9,215 nucleotides of DNA from Bog-159 sp049511415 (GTDB taxonomy: Bacteria > Acidobacteriota > Terriglobia > Bryobacterales > Bryobacteraceae). Shown here piece after piece: positions 1 through 6,010 of this stretch (position 1 is its first letter; each line of letters starts with the position of its first letter). The stretch covers positions 1-9,215 of the forward strand of contig JBEKYC010000128.1 of NCBI GenBank assembly GCA_049511415.1. Direction: 5' to 3'. Both the position numbers and the translations under genes were made by a program. The notes under the pieces are model-generated. The model saw nothing but the letters and a program-made list of their open reading frames with translations. It did no database searches and was not told the DNA's origin.

Positions 1-1623
1 GGCGAAGACCGGTGTGCCAGTAGGTGCACCACCGTCGCCGGATGAGGGAGTGAAATGATGGACGACGATCTCCTGCCACGAATCTCCAGGCTGCCTGGAC
101 GCGGTCAGCCGGAAAATGACGCCATGGTTCTCGCGACCACCCGCCGAACTCGCGCCATAAAGTGAACCGTCAGCGCCAAAAACCGGAGAGCCCAGCGGCT
201 TAGCGCCATCCGGGCCATGGAATCGATATAGAACTTCCTCATGCCAACCGGTGCCCCTCCCGGCGACTGGTGGAACGAGCTTGTAAGCGATGCCATGCTG
301 GCCGATACCGCCATCGTATGTGAAACCGTAAATCGCCCCGGCCGTATCCATGGTTAGGCCGCTGCGCCAGCATCGCGCGCCATCGCCGTCCTTGCCTTTA
401 AATGAATACAGGATCTGGGCAGCGAGGGGTGGCGTAGGGCGCAGCCTCGCCACGGCAACCGCGCCAACCGCTAATATCGCCCACCCGGCCAGCACGGTAC
501 GCCAGTCAAGTGGGATACGATGGCGCGCCTGCCTCTCGATCCTTTGTAAGTCGCGCAACACTTCCGCCGCAGATTGGTAGCGCTGTTCGGGTGCTTTCTG
601 CAGGCATTTGCGGATCACCCGGTCCAATGCGGCGGGCGCGGCAAATTCGCGCCGTGAAACCGGCTGCACTTCGCCCGAGCGGATGGACTCCATTACCTCC
701 ATGGGATTATCGCCCCCGAACGCCTTACACCCATATGCCAGTTCGAACAAGACGGCACCGAACGCAAAAATATCTGTGCGCGCATCCACGCGTGCTCCCG
801 CGATATGCTCCGGCGCCATGTATTGAGGCGTTCCAGCAACCATGCCAGACACGGTAACTGAAGCCATGCCTGCTACGAGCGGATTCGCGACCGCCGCGTC
901 ATTTTGCTCGCGCCGCCGAGCCAGGCCGAAATCTACCAACTTCGCGCCTCGCGGTGCCAGCATGATGTTGCCCGGTTTGAGATCGCGGTGTACGATTCCC
1001 TGGCGATGTGCGCAGTCGAGCGCTTCCGCGACCTCTTTAGCGATGCGCAGTAGATCGGCAGTGGGCAGCCGGCCTTCCCGCAAGCGCGCCGCCAGCGTAG
1101 GGCCGTCCACGTACTCCATCACCAGGTAGTCAAGATCCGTCTCTCGGCCGATATCGTAGAGAGCGCAAATATAGGGATGATTCAGGCTGGAGATGGATCG
1201 AGCTTCGCGCTCCAGCCGCACGCCCTGCTCCAGCGAGCCTGAGATTAAAACCTTGAGCGCCACCACGCGGCCTAGGCGCGTATCGAGTGCGCGATAGACT
1301 TCGCCCGCGCCGCCCCTCCCCAATGGCTGCTCGATCTCGTATGGACCCAAGCAAGCGCCCGTAGTCAGACGAAATTCCGGCTGGCTGGCCAGCATGGCCA
1401 TGTCACGCCTTGCCACCATGTCAATTGCAGGCGAACCCATGAATTGATCCGACGGCGCCTGATGCGCCAGCAGTTCCTCCACTTCGCGGCACAAATCGGC
1501 ATCGCCGCCGGACTCTGCGCGCAAGTATGCCTCGCGCGCGGCCGGGTCGCGTTGGATGGCGCCATGATACAGACTTTCTAACAGGCGCCAACGTTCAGGG
1601 TCCTGCCGGCGTATGTTGGACAT
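1..1623 (-). CDS. Membrane Ser/Thr protein kinase with GloVer-type repeat tail (3' end cut by window edge)
   Basis: Hanks-type (PknB-like) kinase; 541 codons are open from the ATG to the left edge, so the C-terminus lies outside. Visible kinase motifs are the glycine loop GRGGAGEVY (102-110), the ATP-binding Lys124 in VALK, the catalytic loop HRDLKPGN (212-219), DFG (231-233) and APE (270-272), so it should be catalytically active. The kinase domain spans about 94-360. A hydrophobic segment at about 375-393 is the single membrane span. After it come repeats at about 403-449, 462-508 and 518 onwards, each of the form L-Y-x-F-x-G-x-D-G ... L/I-Y-G ... G-G ... H-G, matching the 'choice-of-anchor tandem repeat GloVer' family (TIGR03803 as I recall it). 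That would place the repeats outside the cytoplasm as a sensing or binding tail. No good Shine-Dalgarno sequence precedes the ATG, but the 80-residue N-terminal segment before the kinase domain is usual for acidobacterial kinases. It lies 93 bases downstream of the ECF sigma gene and is probably co-expressed. The ligand is unknown. Confidence 0.93.
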   Translation of the reverse strand, partial: MSNIRRQDPERWRLLESLYHGAIQRDPAAREAYLRAESGGDADLCREVEELLAHQAPSDQFMGSPAIDMVARRDMAMLASQPEFRLTTGACLGPYEIEQPLGRGGAGEVYRALDTRLGRVVALKVLISGSLEQGVRLEREARSISSLNHPYICALYDIGRETDLDYLVMEYVDGPTLAARLREGRLPTADLLRIAKEVAEALDCAHRQGIVHRDLKPGNIMLAPRGAKLVDFGLARRREQNDAAVANPLVAGMASVTVSGMVAGTPQYMAPEHIAGARVDARTDIFAFGAVLFELAYGCKAFGGDNPMEVMESIRSGEVQPVSRREFAAPAALDRVIRKCLQKAPEQRYQSAAEVLRDLQRIERQARHRIPLDWRTVLAGWAILAVGAVAVARLRPTPPLAAQILYSFKGKDGDGARCWRSGLTMDTAGAIYGFTYDGGIGQHGIAYKLVPPVAGRGTGWHEEVLYRFHGPDGAKPLGSPVFGADGSLYGASSAGGRENHGVIFRLTASRQPGDSWQEIVVHHFTPSSGDGGAPTGTPVFA

Positions 1624-1695
1624 GGCAGTGCAAGTGGACTGAAATTTAGTAATGCAAAGGGTCGAAGCATTTCTTCTCATGAGCCATGTTATAGT

Positions 1696-1720
1696 CTGAC
1701 CCTCAGAGGAGAGAGGTCAG
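1696..1720 (-). other. Hairpin between sigma factor and kinase genes
   Basis: CTGAC-c-CTC pairs with GAG-GTCAG around an 8-base loop, an 8-bp stem with one bulged base. It overlaps the sigma stop codon (1717-1719). No T-tract follows on the minus strand, so it is not a classical terminator; it could moderate read-through into the kinase gene. A TATAAC (minus strand, 1688-1693) just after it is a weak candidate -10 for the kinase alone. Seen directly; any function is inference. Confidence 0.35.
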
Positions 1721-2292
1721 CATGCGCGTCGCCTTCCTGTATCCAAATCGCGCCTGAGCCAAGCTTTAGCGAAGTCCCAGTCGCGGATTACAGTCCCCGG
1801 CGATATCTTCAATACCTGCGCCGCCTCCGCAACCGTCAGTCCGCCGAAGAAACGTAGTTCCACCACTTTGGCTTTGCGTGCGTCTAAACACGCCAGCCGG
1901 GTCAACGCTTCATCAAGCGCGAATAGGTCCATGAGGCCGTCCTTTCCGGTCTCCGGGGTATCCTCTAAGGACACCAGTTGCACACCGCCTCCGCGCTTCA
2001 AAGACTCGCGCTGGCGCTCATAGTCTACCAGCACCCGCCGCATGACCTGTGCGCATACGGCAAAGAAATGGGTACGGTCGTGCCAATCGACAGGGGAAGC
2101 GTGGACCAGCCGGATGTACGCATCGTGCACAACGGCGGTGGTCTGGAGGGTATGGCCGGCTGCCGCCTGCCGCATGTATCGGTGCGCCAGCCGCTTTAGC
2201 TCGTCGTAGACCAGCGGCACTAATTCTTGGAATGCACCCTCGTCGCCATCCCGCCAGGCGCGCAGAAGCCGCGTGACCTCGCCGGAATCCAT
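1717..2292 (-). CDS. ECF-type RNA polymerase sigma factor (TIGR02999 / Sig-70_X6 type)
   Basis: A 191-aa sigma-70-like factor that would direct RNA polymerase to a specific promoter set. Region 2 covers about residues 10-95, with family-typical segments LVPLVYDELKRLA and HFFAVCAQVMRRVLVDYER. Region 4 covers about 130-185, with V-V-E-L-R-F-F-G-G-L-T-V-x-E-A-A followed by the recognition helix near ISPGTVIRDWDFAKAWL. Length and motifs match the acidobacterial ECF class that lacks an anti-sigma partner and sits next to Ser/Thr kinases. Here the kinase is the next gene, suggesting that phosphorylation or the kinase pathway controls it (inference). The start is the only well-placed ATG at the beginning of the domain and has no Shine-Dalgarno sequence; see the -10 element entry. 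Confidence 0.93.
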   Translation of the reverse strand: MDSGEVTRLLRAWRDGDEGAFQELVPLVYDELKRLAHRYMRQAAAGHTLQTTAVVHDAYIRLVHASPVDWHDRTHFFAVCAQVMRRVLVDYERQRESLKRGGGVQLVSLEDTPETGKDGLMDLFALDEALTRLACLDARKAKVVELRFFGGLTVAEAAQVLKISPGTVIRDWDFAKAWLRRDLDTGRRRAC

Positions 2293-2299
2293 AGCATTG

Positions 2300-2305
2300 A
2301 TTATA
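2300..2305 (-). promoter_or_regulatory. Perfect -10 box (TATAAT) abutting the sigma factor start codon
   Basis: On the minus strand TATAAT is followed by only seven bases (CAATGCT) before the ATG at 2292. A transcript from this box would begin at or within a base or two of the start codon, giving a leaderless mRNA. This fits the absence of a Shine-Dalgarno sequence. No convincing -35 hexamer is seen 16-18 bases upstream, where there is a T7 run instead. Confidence 0.5.
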
Positions 2306-2433
2306 GGGCGAAAAAAATCTGCCGGCGTATGCGAGTTTTTCCCGCTAATTTACGCTTAACCAAGTGAGGGGCCATCCAAAAAGGATGTAACAATCTCGCG
2401 CTGGGTGCAGCGCTAGGCGCACGTTTTGAAATG

Positions 2434-2445
2434 ACCGGATCCGGT
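2434..2445. repeat. 12-bp perfect palindrome ACCGGATCCGGT
   Basis: A perfect dyad without a spacer, located exactly where the similarity to IS6 transposases begins and just after the in-frame TGA (2432-2434). It may mark the truncation junction or be chance. Confidence 0.5.
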
Positions 2446-2956
2446 GCGAGCTGCGGCGGGGGAATGCACGTGGCGGGTGGATGAAATGTATGCGAAGATT
2501 TCGGGCAAATGGGCCTATCTGGACCGAGCCATCGATTCGGCTGGAGAAACCATCGACTTTATGTTGTCGCCCCATCGCGATCTGATCGCGGCGCGCTTAA
2601 TTCTGCGGCGAGCGTTGACGACGGGCTATGGCAGTCGTCCACGAGTAATTATTGTGGACGGATATCCGGCCTATCGCGGAGCCGTCGCTGAACTAAAGCA
2701 AGCCGGTGAATTGAGCCGTCGATGTCGCTGCCGAACGTCACCGTATCTAAACAACATCATCGAGCAGGATCATCGTTTCATAAAGAAGCGGATTGTGGCC
2801 AGTCTGGGGTTTCGAATCGGTGGAAGCAGCCTGACGAACCATCGGAGGTTACGAGGCCATGCTGTCATTCGGAAGGGGCAGATTCGTTGGGTAGGCAAAA
2901 GGGACGCAGTAGGTCAGCGGGAATTCATCCACACGATCTTTGGTGTAGCGGCGTAA
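2444..2956 (+). pseudogene. IS6-family (DDE) transposase, 5'-truncated and frameshifted
   Basis: Remnant of a cut-out/copy-in DDE transposase. The open frame (170 codons from GTG) keeps the catalytic signatures WRVDEMY (first Asp), IIVDGYPAY (second Asp) and LNNIIEQDHRF (Glu), and ends with the usual IRKGQIRW ... FIHTIFGVAA tail. The N-terminal zinc/HTH DNA-binding part of about 60-70 residues is missing: an in-frame TGA at 2432-2434 lies just upstream with no family-like sequence before it. Between F123 and the IRKGQ motif the frame is wrong. The +1 frame reads V-E-A-A-stop-R-T-I-G-G-Y-E-A-M, which is the family sequence with Trp changed to TGA (2832-2834). An extra A near 2816 enters the wrong frame and a lost base near 2862 leaves it. 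It cannot make a normal transposase. No certain terminal repeats are found; GCAACAGA at 3011-3018 resembles an IS6 end. Confidence 0.85.
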
Positions 2957-3078
2957 GAGTTGACGGCAAAGACGAACCCGCAGGAAGAGAACTGCGTGGC
3001 GTGACCGTTAGCAACAGATTCGTCTTGGGTACTCGACAATACGCCGGTAGCTGGAGCATTGGTCGGCGGTAATGACGG

Positions 3079-3972
3079 ATGACGGATGATTTGGCAGTGG
3101 TCAATTTGGTGAGATTGATGGAGCAGACGCAGGGCATGCCCGAGATCTTGATCGGCCTGATTGATGGCCCGGTGGAAATGACGCACGCCGGCTTGGCGGC
3201 GAAAAACATACGTACGGTTTCCGGCCAAACCGCCGTTTCCTGTTCCCAGCCGAGCGGTATGTCTTGCCTGCATGGGACGTTCGTGGCCGGCATTCTGCAC
3301 GCCAGACGCGGCTCCGCGGCGCCGGCTATTTGTCCGGGTTGTACCCTGCTGGTCCGGCCCGTTTTCGCGGAGCCGTCTCCTGACGGCACAGCGGGCAACC
3401 CGCCCAGTGCGACTTCGGAAGAGCTTGCCCGGTCCATCGTGGACTCAATCCGGGCAGGCGCGCGCATTATCAACTTGAGCGTCGGCCTCACACAATCGTC
3501 TCCGAAAGGCGACGAGGCGCTGAAAAGGACCCTAGACCATTGCGCGGAGAACGGAGTTATCGTGGTCGCGGCCGCTGGGAACCAGGGGATGGTGGGAGGC
3601 TCGGTGATTACGGCCCACCCATGGGTGATCCCCGTCGTGGCTACGGAGCGGAGCGGACGCCCAACACGGTCCTCCAACGTCGGGTCCTCGATCGGGAGGC
3701 GCGGCGTCGGGGCTCCTGGCGAGAATGTGACCAGTCTGCGCGCGACCGGCGGCTTCATGACGCTGAGCGGCACGAGCGTAGCTGCGCCCTTCGTTTCTGG
3801 TGCCATCGCGCTTCTTTGGTCGGAGCTTCCCTCCGCTTCTGCGGTGCGTATCAAGCTCGCTGCGAGGCAGCCAAACGGGGCCGGGCGCGCGTCTATCGTG
3901 CCGCCGCTACTGGACGCGTGGGCGGCTAGGCAGTGGATGGCGGTGGGAGCAGGCCCGGAGCGGATTCGATGA
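3079..3972 (+). CDS. Cyanobactin-maturation-type subtilisin-like protease (PatA/PatG protease-domain family, S8)
   Basis: A 297-aa subtilase with the complete triad: Asp29 in GLIDGP, His65 in CLHGTFVAGI, and Ser233 in SGTSVAAP, with the oxyanion Asn168 in AAGNQG. No signal peptide or pro-domain is present, so it should act in the cytoplasm. The layout (MPEILIGLIDG at the start, the CPxC segment at 85-88, the INLSVGL segment, HPWVIPVVA) matches the protease domain of PatA/PatG, enzymes that cleave RiPP precursor leaders and, in PatG, close the macrocycle. Here the protease stands alone at normal domain length. The next genes include a separate PatG-C-like protein, so the classical multidomain enzyme appears split. 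The start is uncertain: there is only a weak GGCGG upstream, and ATGACGG occurs twice in tandem (3072 and 3079), the first opening a 5-codon dead-end frame. It is the first gene of the plus-strand block and lies 122 bases after the IS6 remnant. The substrate is not known. Confidence 0.9.
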   Translation: MTDDLAVVNLVRLMEQTQGMPEILIGLIDGPVEMTHAGLAAKNIRTVSGQTAVSCSQPSGMSCLHGTFVAGILHARRGSAAPAICPGCTLLVRPVFAEPSPDGTAGNPPSATSEELARSIVDSIRAGARIINLSVGLTQSSPKGDEALKRTLDHCAENGVIVVAAAGNQGMVGGSVITAHPWVIPVVATERSGRPTRSSNVGSSIGRRGVGAPGENVTSLRATGGFMTLSGTSVAAPFVSGAIALLWSELPSASAVRIKLAARQPNGAGRASIVPPLLDAWAARQWMAVGAGPERIR

Positions 3973-4187
3973 AGGATGCGAGGAAGGCGGGCAAGCCTAA
4001 GGGACCCCACGCGGTGCGCCTCCCCGGATTTCTCATCGACGAGGAAGAGATCGGTCTCGGAGATGCGGTCAAGCGGATGACTTACGCCATGGGGGTGACG
4101 CCGTGCGGTGGGTGCAACCGCCGCGCCGCCACGCTGAACAGATGGGTCACCTTCGCGAGGCGAGCGCCTCGCCGTGAGAGCACCTGA
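3969..4187 (+). CDS. Small protein with GLGD...PCGGC..R...LNRW motif
   Basis: A 72-aa basic protein whose ATG overlaps the protease stop as ATGA, so it is translationally coupled. The core reads PGFLIDEEEIGLGDAVKR (19-36), then GVTPCGGCNRRAATLNRW (42-59). I have seen the pattern G-x-G-D ... P-C-x-x-C-x-x-R-x-x-x-L-N as a short module at the C-termini of various secreted, phage and biosynthetic proteins; its function is not established. The CGGC pair could bind metal or form a disulfide. The coupling to the PatA-like protease suggests an accessory factor, or less likely a substrate. No membrane segment is seen. The last residues are encoded over a strong hairpin (4155-4172). Confidence 0.8.
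   Translation: MKDARKAGKPKGPHAVRLPGFLIDEEEIGLGDAVKRMTYAMGVTPCGGCNRRAATLNRWVTFARRAPRREST
4155..4172 (+). other. Perfect 7-bp hairpin at the end of the CGGC gene
   Basis: GCGAGGC, a GAGC loop, then GCCTCGC. It lies 45 bases upstream of the next GTG start and has no T-run, so it is not a terminator. It may stabilise the upstream message or separate expression levels within the operon. The function is inference. Confidence 0.45.
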
Positions 4188-4216
4188 CAAAATCACTTAA
4201 TAAGGAGGAGTTTTTC

Positions 4217-5140
4217 GTGGATGAACCGAACGCTGTAGGTTCTTTCGAGAATCGGCCGGCTGGCCCGCCCGAGCGGGAAAGTACGTCCGCGGGGCCACCG
4301 CCGGCCGCGGCGGTCGTGCCGCAACATGAATCCAATCAGTGTCCATCTTGCGGGTCCGGAGCGAACGGGCCAGCGCCGTCGTACGTGTATGCACTTGGAA
4401 CGATCGAATGGCGCTACCCCAACATTTCTGTGGATAAAGAGTTCGCGCAGGCTGGGGCAAGAGTCCGAACCGAAGGCATGACCGATGCCGAGGTCGTGTG
4501 GCAGGTTTTGTCGCAGCACGAGAATCGCTACCTCGCCCGACAACTGTGCTGGGTGCTGTGCGTTCAGGGCCTTGAAACATACATACTGTATCCTCGAGAC
4601 CCCGCTGACTTCGAGCTACTGATACAGACTACAGAGGGCGACCCGAAGATGCGAATAAGTGCAGTAATCGGTATAAGAGGGCAGATCGCCGGACCGCCCG
4701 TGTGTAACGGGCTATTGTTACCTACCGTCGGGTTCGACCAGATTTACACGTTCGCTCGCGACGAGATGGTCGCCCTAATCCCCAATACCACGAAAGCCAC
4801 CGACGAGGACTTCAGGCGAGTCGCCCGGGAAGTATTCGACCGCATCATGCAGATGACCGACAATTCCGGCGCTACCGATGAGTACCGCGCGCTAAATTAC
4901 CTCGCCATGCGCTACCCCGGCACTTATGCCACGGCCGTCGCCAAGTTCAATGAGGACTTCTCACTCACGGACGTTTCCACACGCTTTTCTCCATTGAGCG
5001 CTACCCGCAGGATCGTTGATATCATCTTCTCGTACACCCACCGGAAGAACGACTTCACCGAGAAACACTTCGTGCGTGTTGACGTCACCGAGGAGTTCCC
5101 ATTCCTCTTTTCCAAGATGTCACTGTACTATGATCGATAA
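4217..5140 (+). CDS. PatG C-terminal-domain-like protein (cyanobactin maturation accessory)
   Basis: A 307-aa protein. Residues 1-40 are a disordered Pro/Ala-rich stretch. Then CPSC (42-45) begins the conserved part: PSYVYALGTIEWRYPNISVDKEFAQ, a central ENRYLARQLCWVLCVQGLETYIL, CNGLLLPTVGFDQIYTF, DRIMQMTDNSGATDEYRALNYLAMRYP, and the ending VDVTEEFPFLFSKMSLYYDR. These blocks match what I recall of the region after the protease domain in PatG-like proteins (PatG C-terminal families in Pfam). No catalytic triad is present, so it is not itself a protease; a partner or substrate-binding role is likely. The GTG start is set by a strong AAGGAGGAG eight bases upstream; the N-terminal tail could not start later without losing this site. 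The gap from the CGGC gene is 29 bases. A split gene instead of one long PatG is the notable point. Confidence 0.88.
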   Translation: MDEPNAVGSFENRPAGPPERESTSAGPPPAAAVVPQHESNQCPSCGSGANGPAPSYVYALGTIEWRYPNISVDKEFAQAGARVRTEGMTDAEVVWQVLSQHENRYLARQLCWVLCVQGLETYILYPRDPADFELLIQTTEGDPKMRISAVIGIRGQIAGPPVCNGLLLPTVGFDQIYTFARDEMVALIPNTTKATDEDFRRVAREVFDRIMQMTDNSGATDEYRALNYLAMRYPGTYATAVAKFNEDFSLTDVSTRFSPLSATRRIVDIIFSYTHRKNDFTEKHFVRVDVTEEFPFLFSKMSLYYDR

Positions 5141-5164
5141 TCAAAATTTAAAGGAGTTAAGACG

Positions 5165-5443
5165 ATGACGCATATTCCAGGGTTTGACGCCGAAGCGTCA
5201 CTGCAAAGGACCCACAATGTATACCGGCAGAGCGGCCACGCAACCGGGGCAGCCTTCGGCTCGGGAGTATTTCCGCAGCAGACGACGTGCCAACACGGCT
5301 GCCAAACGAGTTACAGTCAGTGCATAAGCAACTGCGCGACGGGCGGCTCGCCCGCGCACCCGAGCTGCGTGCAATGCCCGCATGGGTTTCACTGCAGCTT
5401 GGGGATCCCTGGCTGCTGCTTTGAGTGCGGCCTTGGCACTTAA
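5165..5443 (+). CDS. Cysteine-rich small protein, candidate substrate/precursor peptide of the PatA-like protease
   Basis: A 92-aa protein with a strong AAGGAG eight bases before the ATG and 24 bases after the PatG-C-like gene. The N-terminal 40 residues contain no Cys and open with IPGFDAEASL (4-13), close to an 'F-T-A-E-A-S-L' opening that I recall from many small Cys-rich bacterial proteins. Residues 42-88 hold ten Cys (42, 46, 53, 57, 68, 71, 77, 84, 85, 88), including a symmetrical C-x3-C-x6-C-x3-C pair and a CC. This leader-plus-core appearance, the small size and the position inside a maturation locus suggest a RiPP precursor or a disulfide/metal-binding peptide. DAEAS resembles the G-L-E-A-S recognition sequence of PatA substrates, but only loosely. 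There is no secretion signal. The function is not recognised with certainty. Confidence 0.78.
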   Translation: MTHIPGFDAEASLQRTHNVYRQSGHATGAAFGSGVFPQQTTCQHGCQTSYSQCISNCATGGSPAHPSCVQCPHGFHCSLGIPGCCFECGLGT

Positions 5444-5728
5444 CCGGACGAAGGCTCACCAGCAAAACACCTTTGCGCGGCACTTTTGGGGACTGTAGGA
5501 CTGGCCACGTGGGCGGCTGCCTGCGGCGGCACCGCGAGCCGGGCCGCCGAAAACCGCCGTTCTCGGGAAGAGGCGGGCGGGCCCCGCTCAGCAGCGCGAT
5601 CTCAGGGCGCCGCCATGGTCGGCAACGCAGGATCATGTGCGGCCCGGAGGAATGCCGACGGGGCGGTGCCCGCGCCAACCAATCGGGGCTGTTCGAAAAT
5701 TAGCGACGAAAGGAGATCATCGTTTTAT
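5444..5728 (+). other. Intergenic stretch, very GC-rich, no convincing gene
   Basis: These 285 bases separate the Cys-rich gene from the next small gene. The frame of the Cys-rich gene stays open after its TAA all the way to 6010 and reads a short hydrophobic run ending in AAACGG (near 5486-5530), but it has no ATG or Shine-Dalgarno sequence. A 7-bp stem (CGGCGGC 5524-5530 with GCCGCCG 5543-5549) is present without a T-run. The last bases carry the AGGAG ribosome site of the next gene. Confidence 0.5.
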
Positions 5729-6010
5729 ATGAACACAAATATAGATGCTGTGGCCGTCTTCAGCGGCTGGGACCCCTCACAGATTGAATTCCTCCGGGGC
5801 CCTATACTCATTACGTTTAGCGGCGGAACTGTAACCATATCTGTCGGCGATCCCCTCGAATTTGATCCGGTCTTCCTGAGCGCCGTCGGATCTCAAGTGC
5901 TGCGCTCCACGGCCGCGCTGTTCGCAGATCCGGGAATACGAGACCAGGTGCTCACGCTGGCCGAGGCAACCTCGCGCGGCTCCGGCGATGAAACACGTGC
6001 CGGCCACTGA
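5729..6010 (+). CDS. Hypothetical 93-aa protein downstream of the protease locus
   Basis: The start is chosen at ATG 5729 because AAAGGAGA lies 12-13 bases upstream (slightly long spacing) and because residue composition changes there, from Arg/Ala-rich filler to a normal acidic, hydrophobic protein. The sequence has a likely beta-rich part (GPILITFSGGTVTISVGDPLEF, in two pieces around residues 24-45) and a helical C-terminal half (FLSAVGSQVLRSTAALFADP). It has no Cys, no signal peptide and no membrane segment. I do not recognise the family. By position it could be a further component of the maturation locus, for example a second substrate or a protective factor, but nothing in the sequence decides this. 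The longer frame from TTG 5486 is considered non-coding. Confidence 0.6.
   Translation: MNTNIDAVAVFSGWDPSQIEFLRGPILITFSGGTVTISVGDPLEFDPVFLSAVGSQVLRSTAALFADPGIRDQVLTLAEATSRGSGDETRAGH

Noticed and set aside
2457..2956. Intact IS6 transposase gene
   Set aside because: The N-terminal DNA-binding region is missing and the segment before IRKGQ is out of frame, so it is called a pseudogene despite the open frame and retained DDE residues.
2925..4196. 423-codon minus-strand open frame opposite the protease and CGGC genes
   Set aside because: The plus strand carries a full catalytic triad and family motifs; the minus frame has no recognisable domain and is a GC-rich shadow.
5157..5678. 173-codon minus-strand frame over the Cys-rich gene
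   Set aside because: It is Arg/Pro/Ser-rich with no domain; the opposite strand has a strong Shine-Dalgarno sequence and an ordered cysteine pattern.
5425..5703. 92-codon plus frame starting inside the Cys-rich gene
   Set aside because: It is Arg/Gly-rich, starts with a GTG inside another gene, has no ribosome site and looks like a chance frame of GC-rich DNA.
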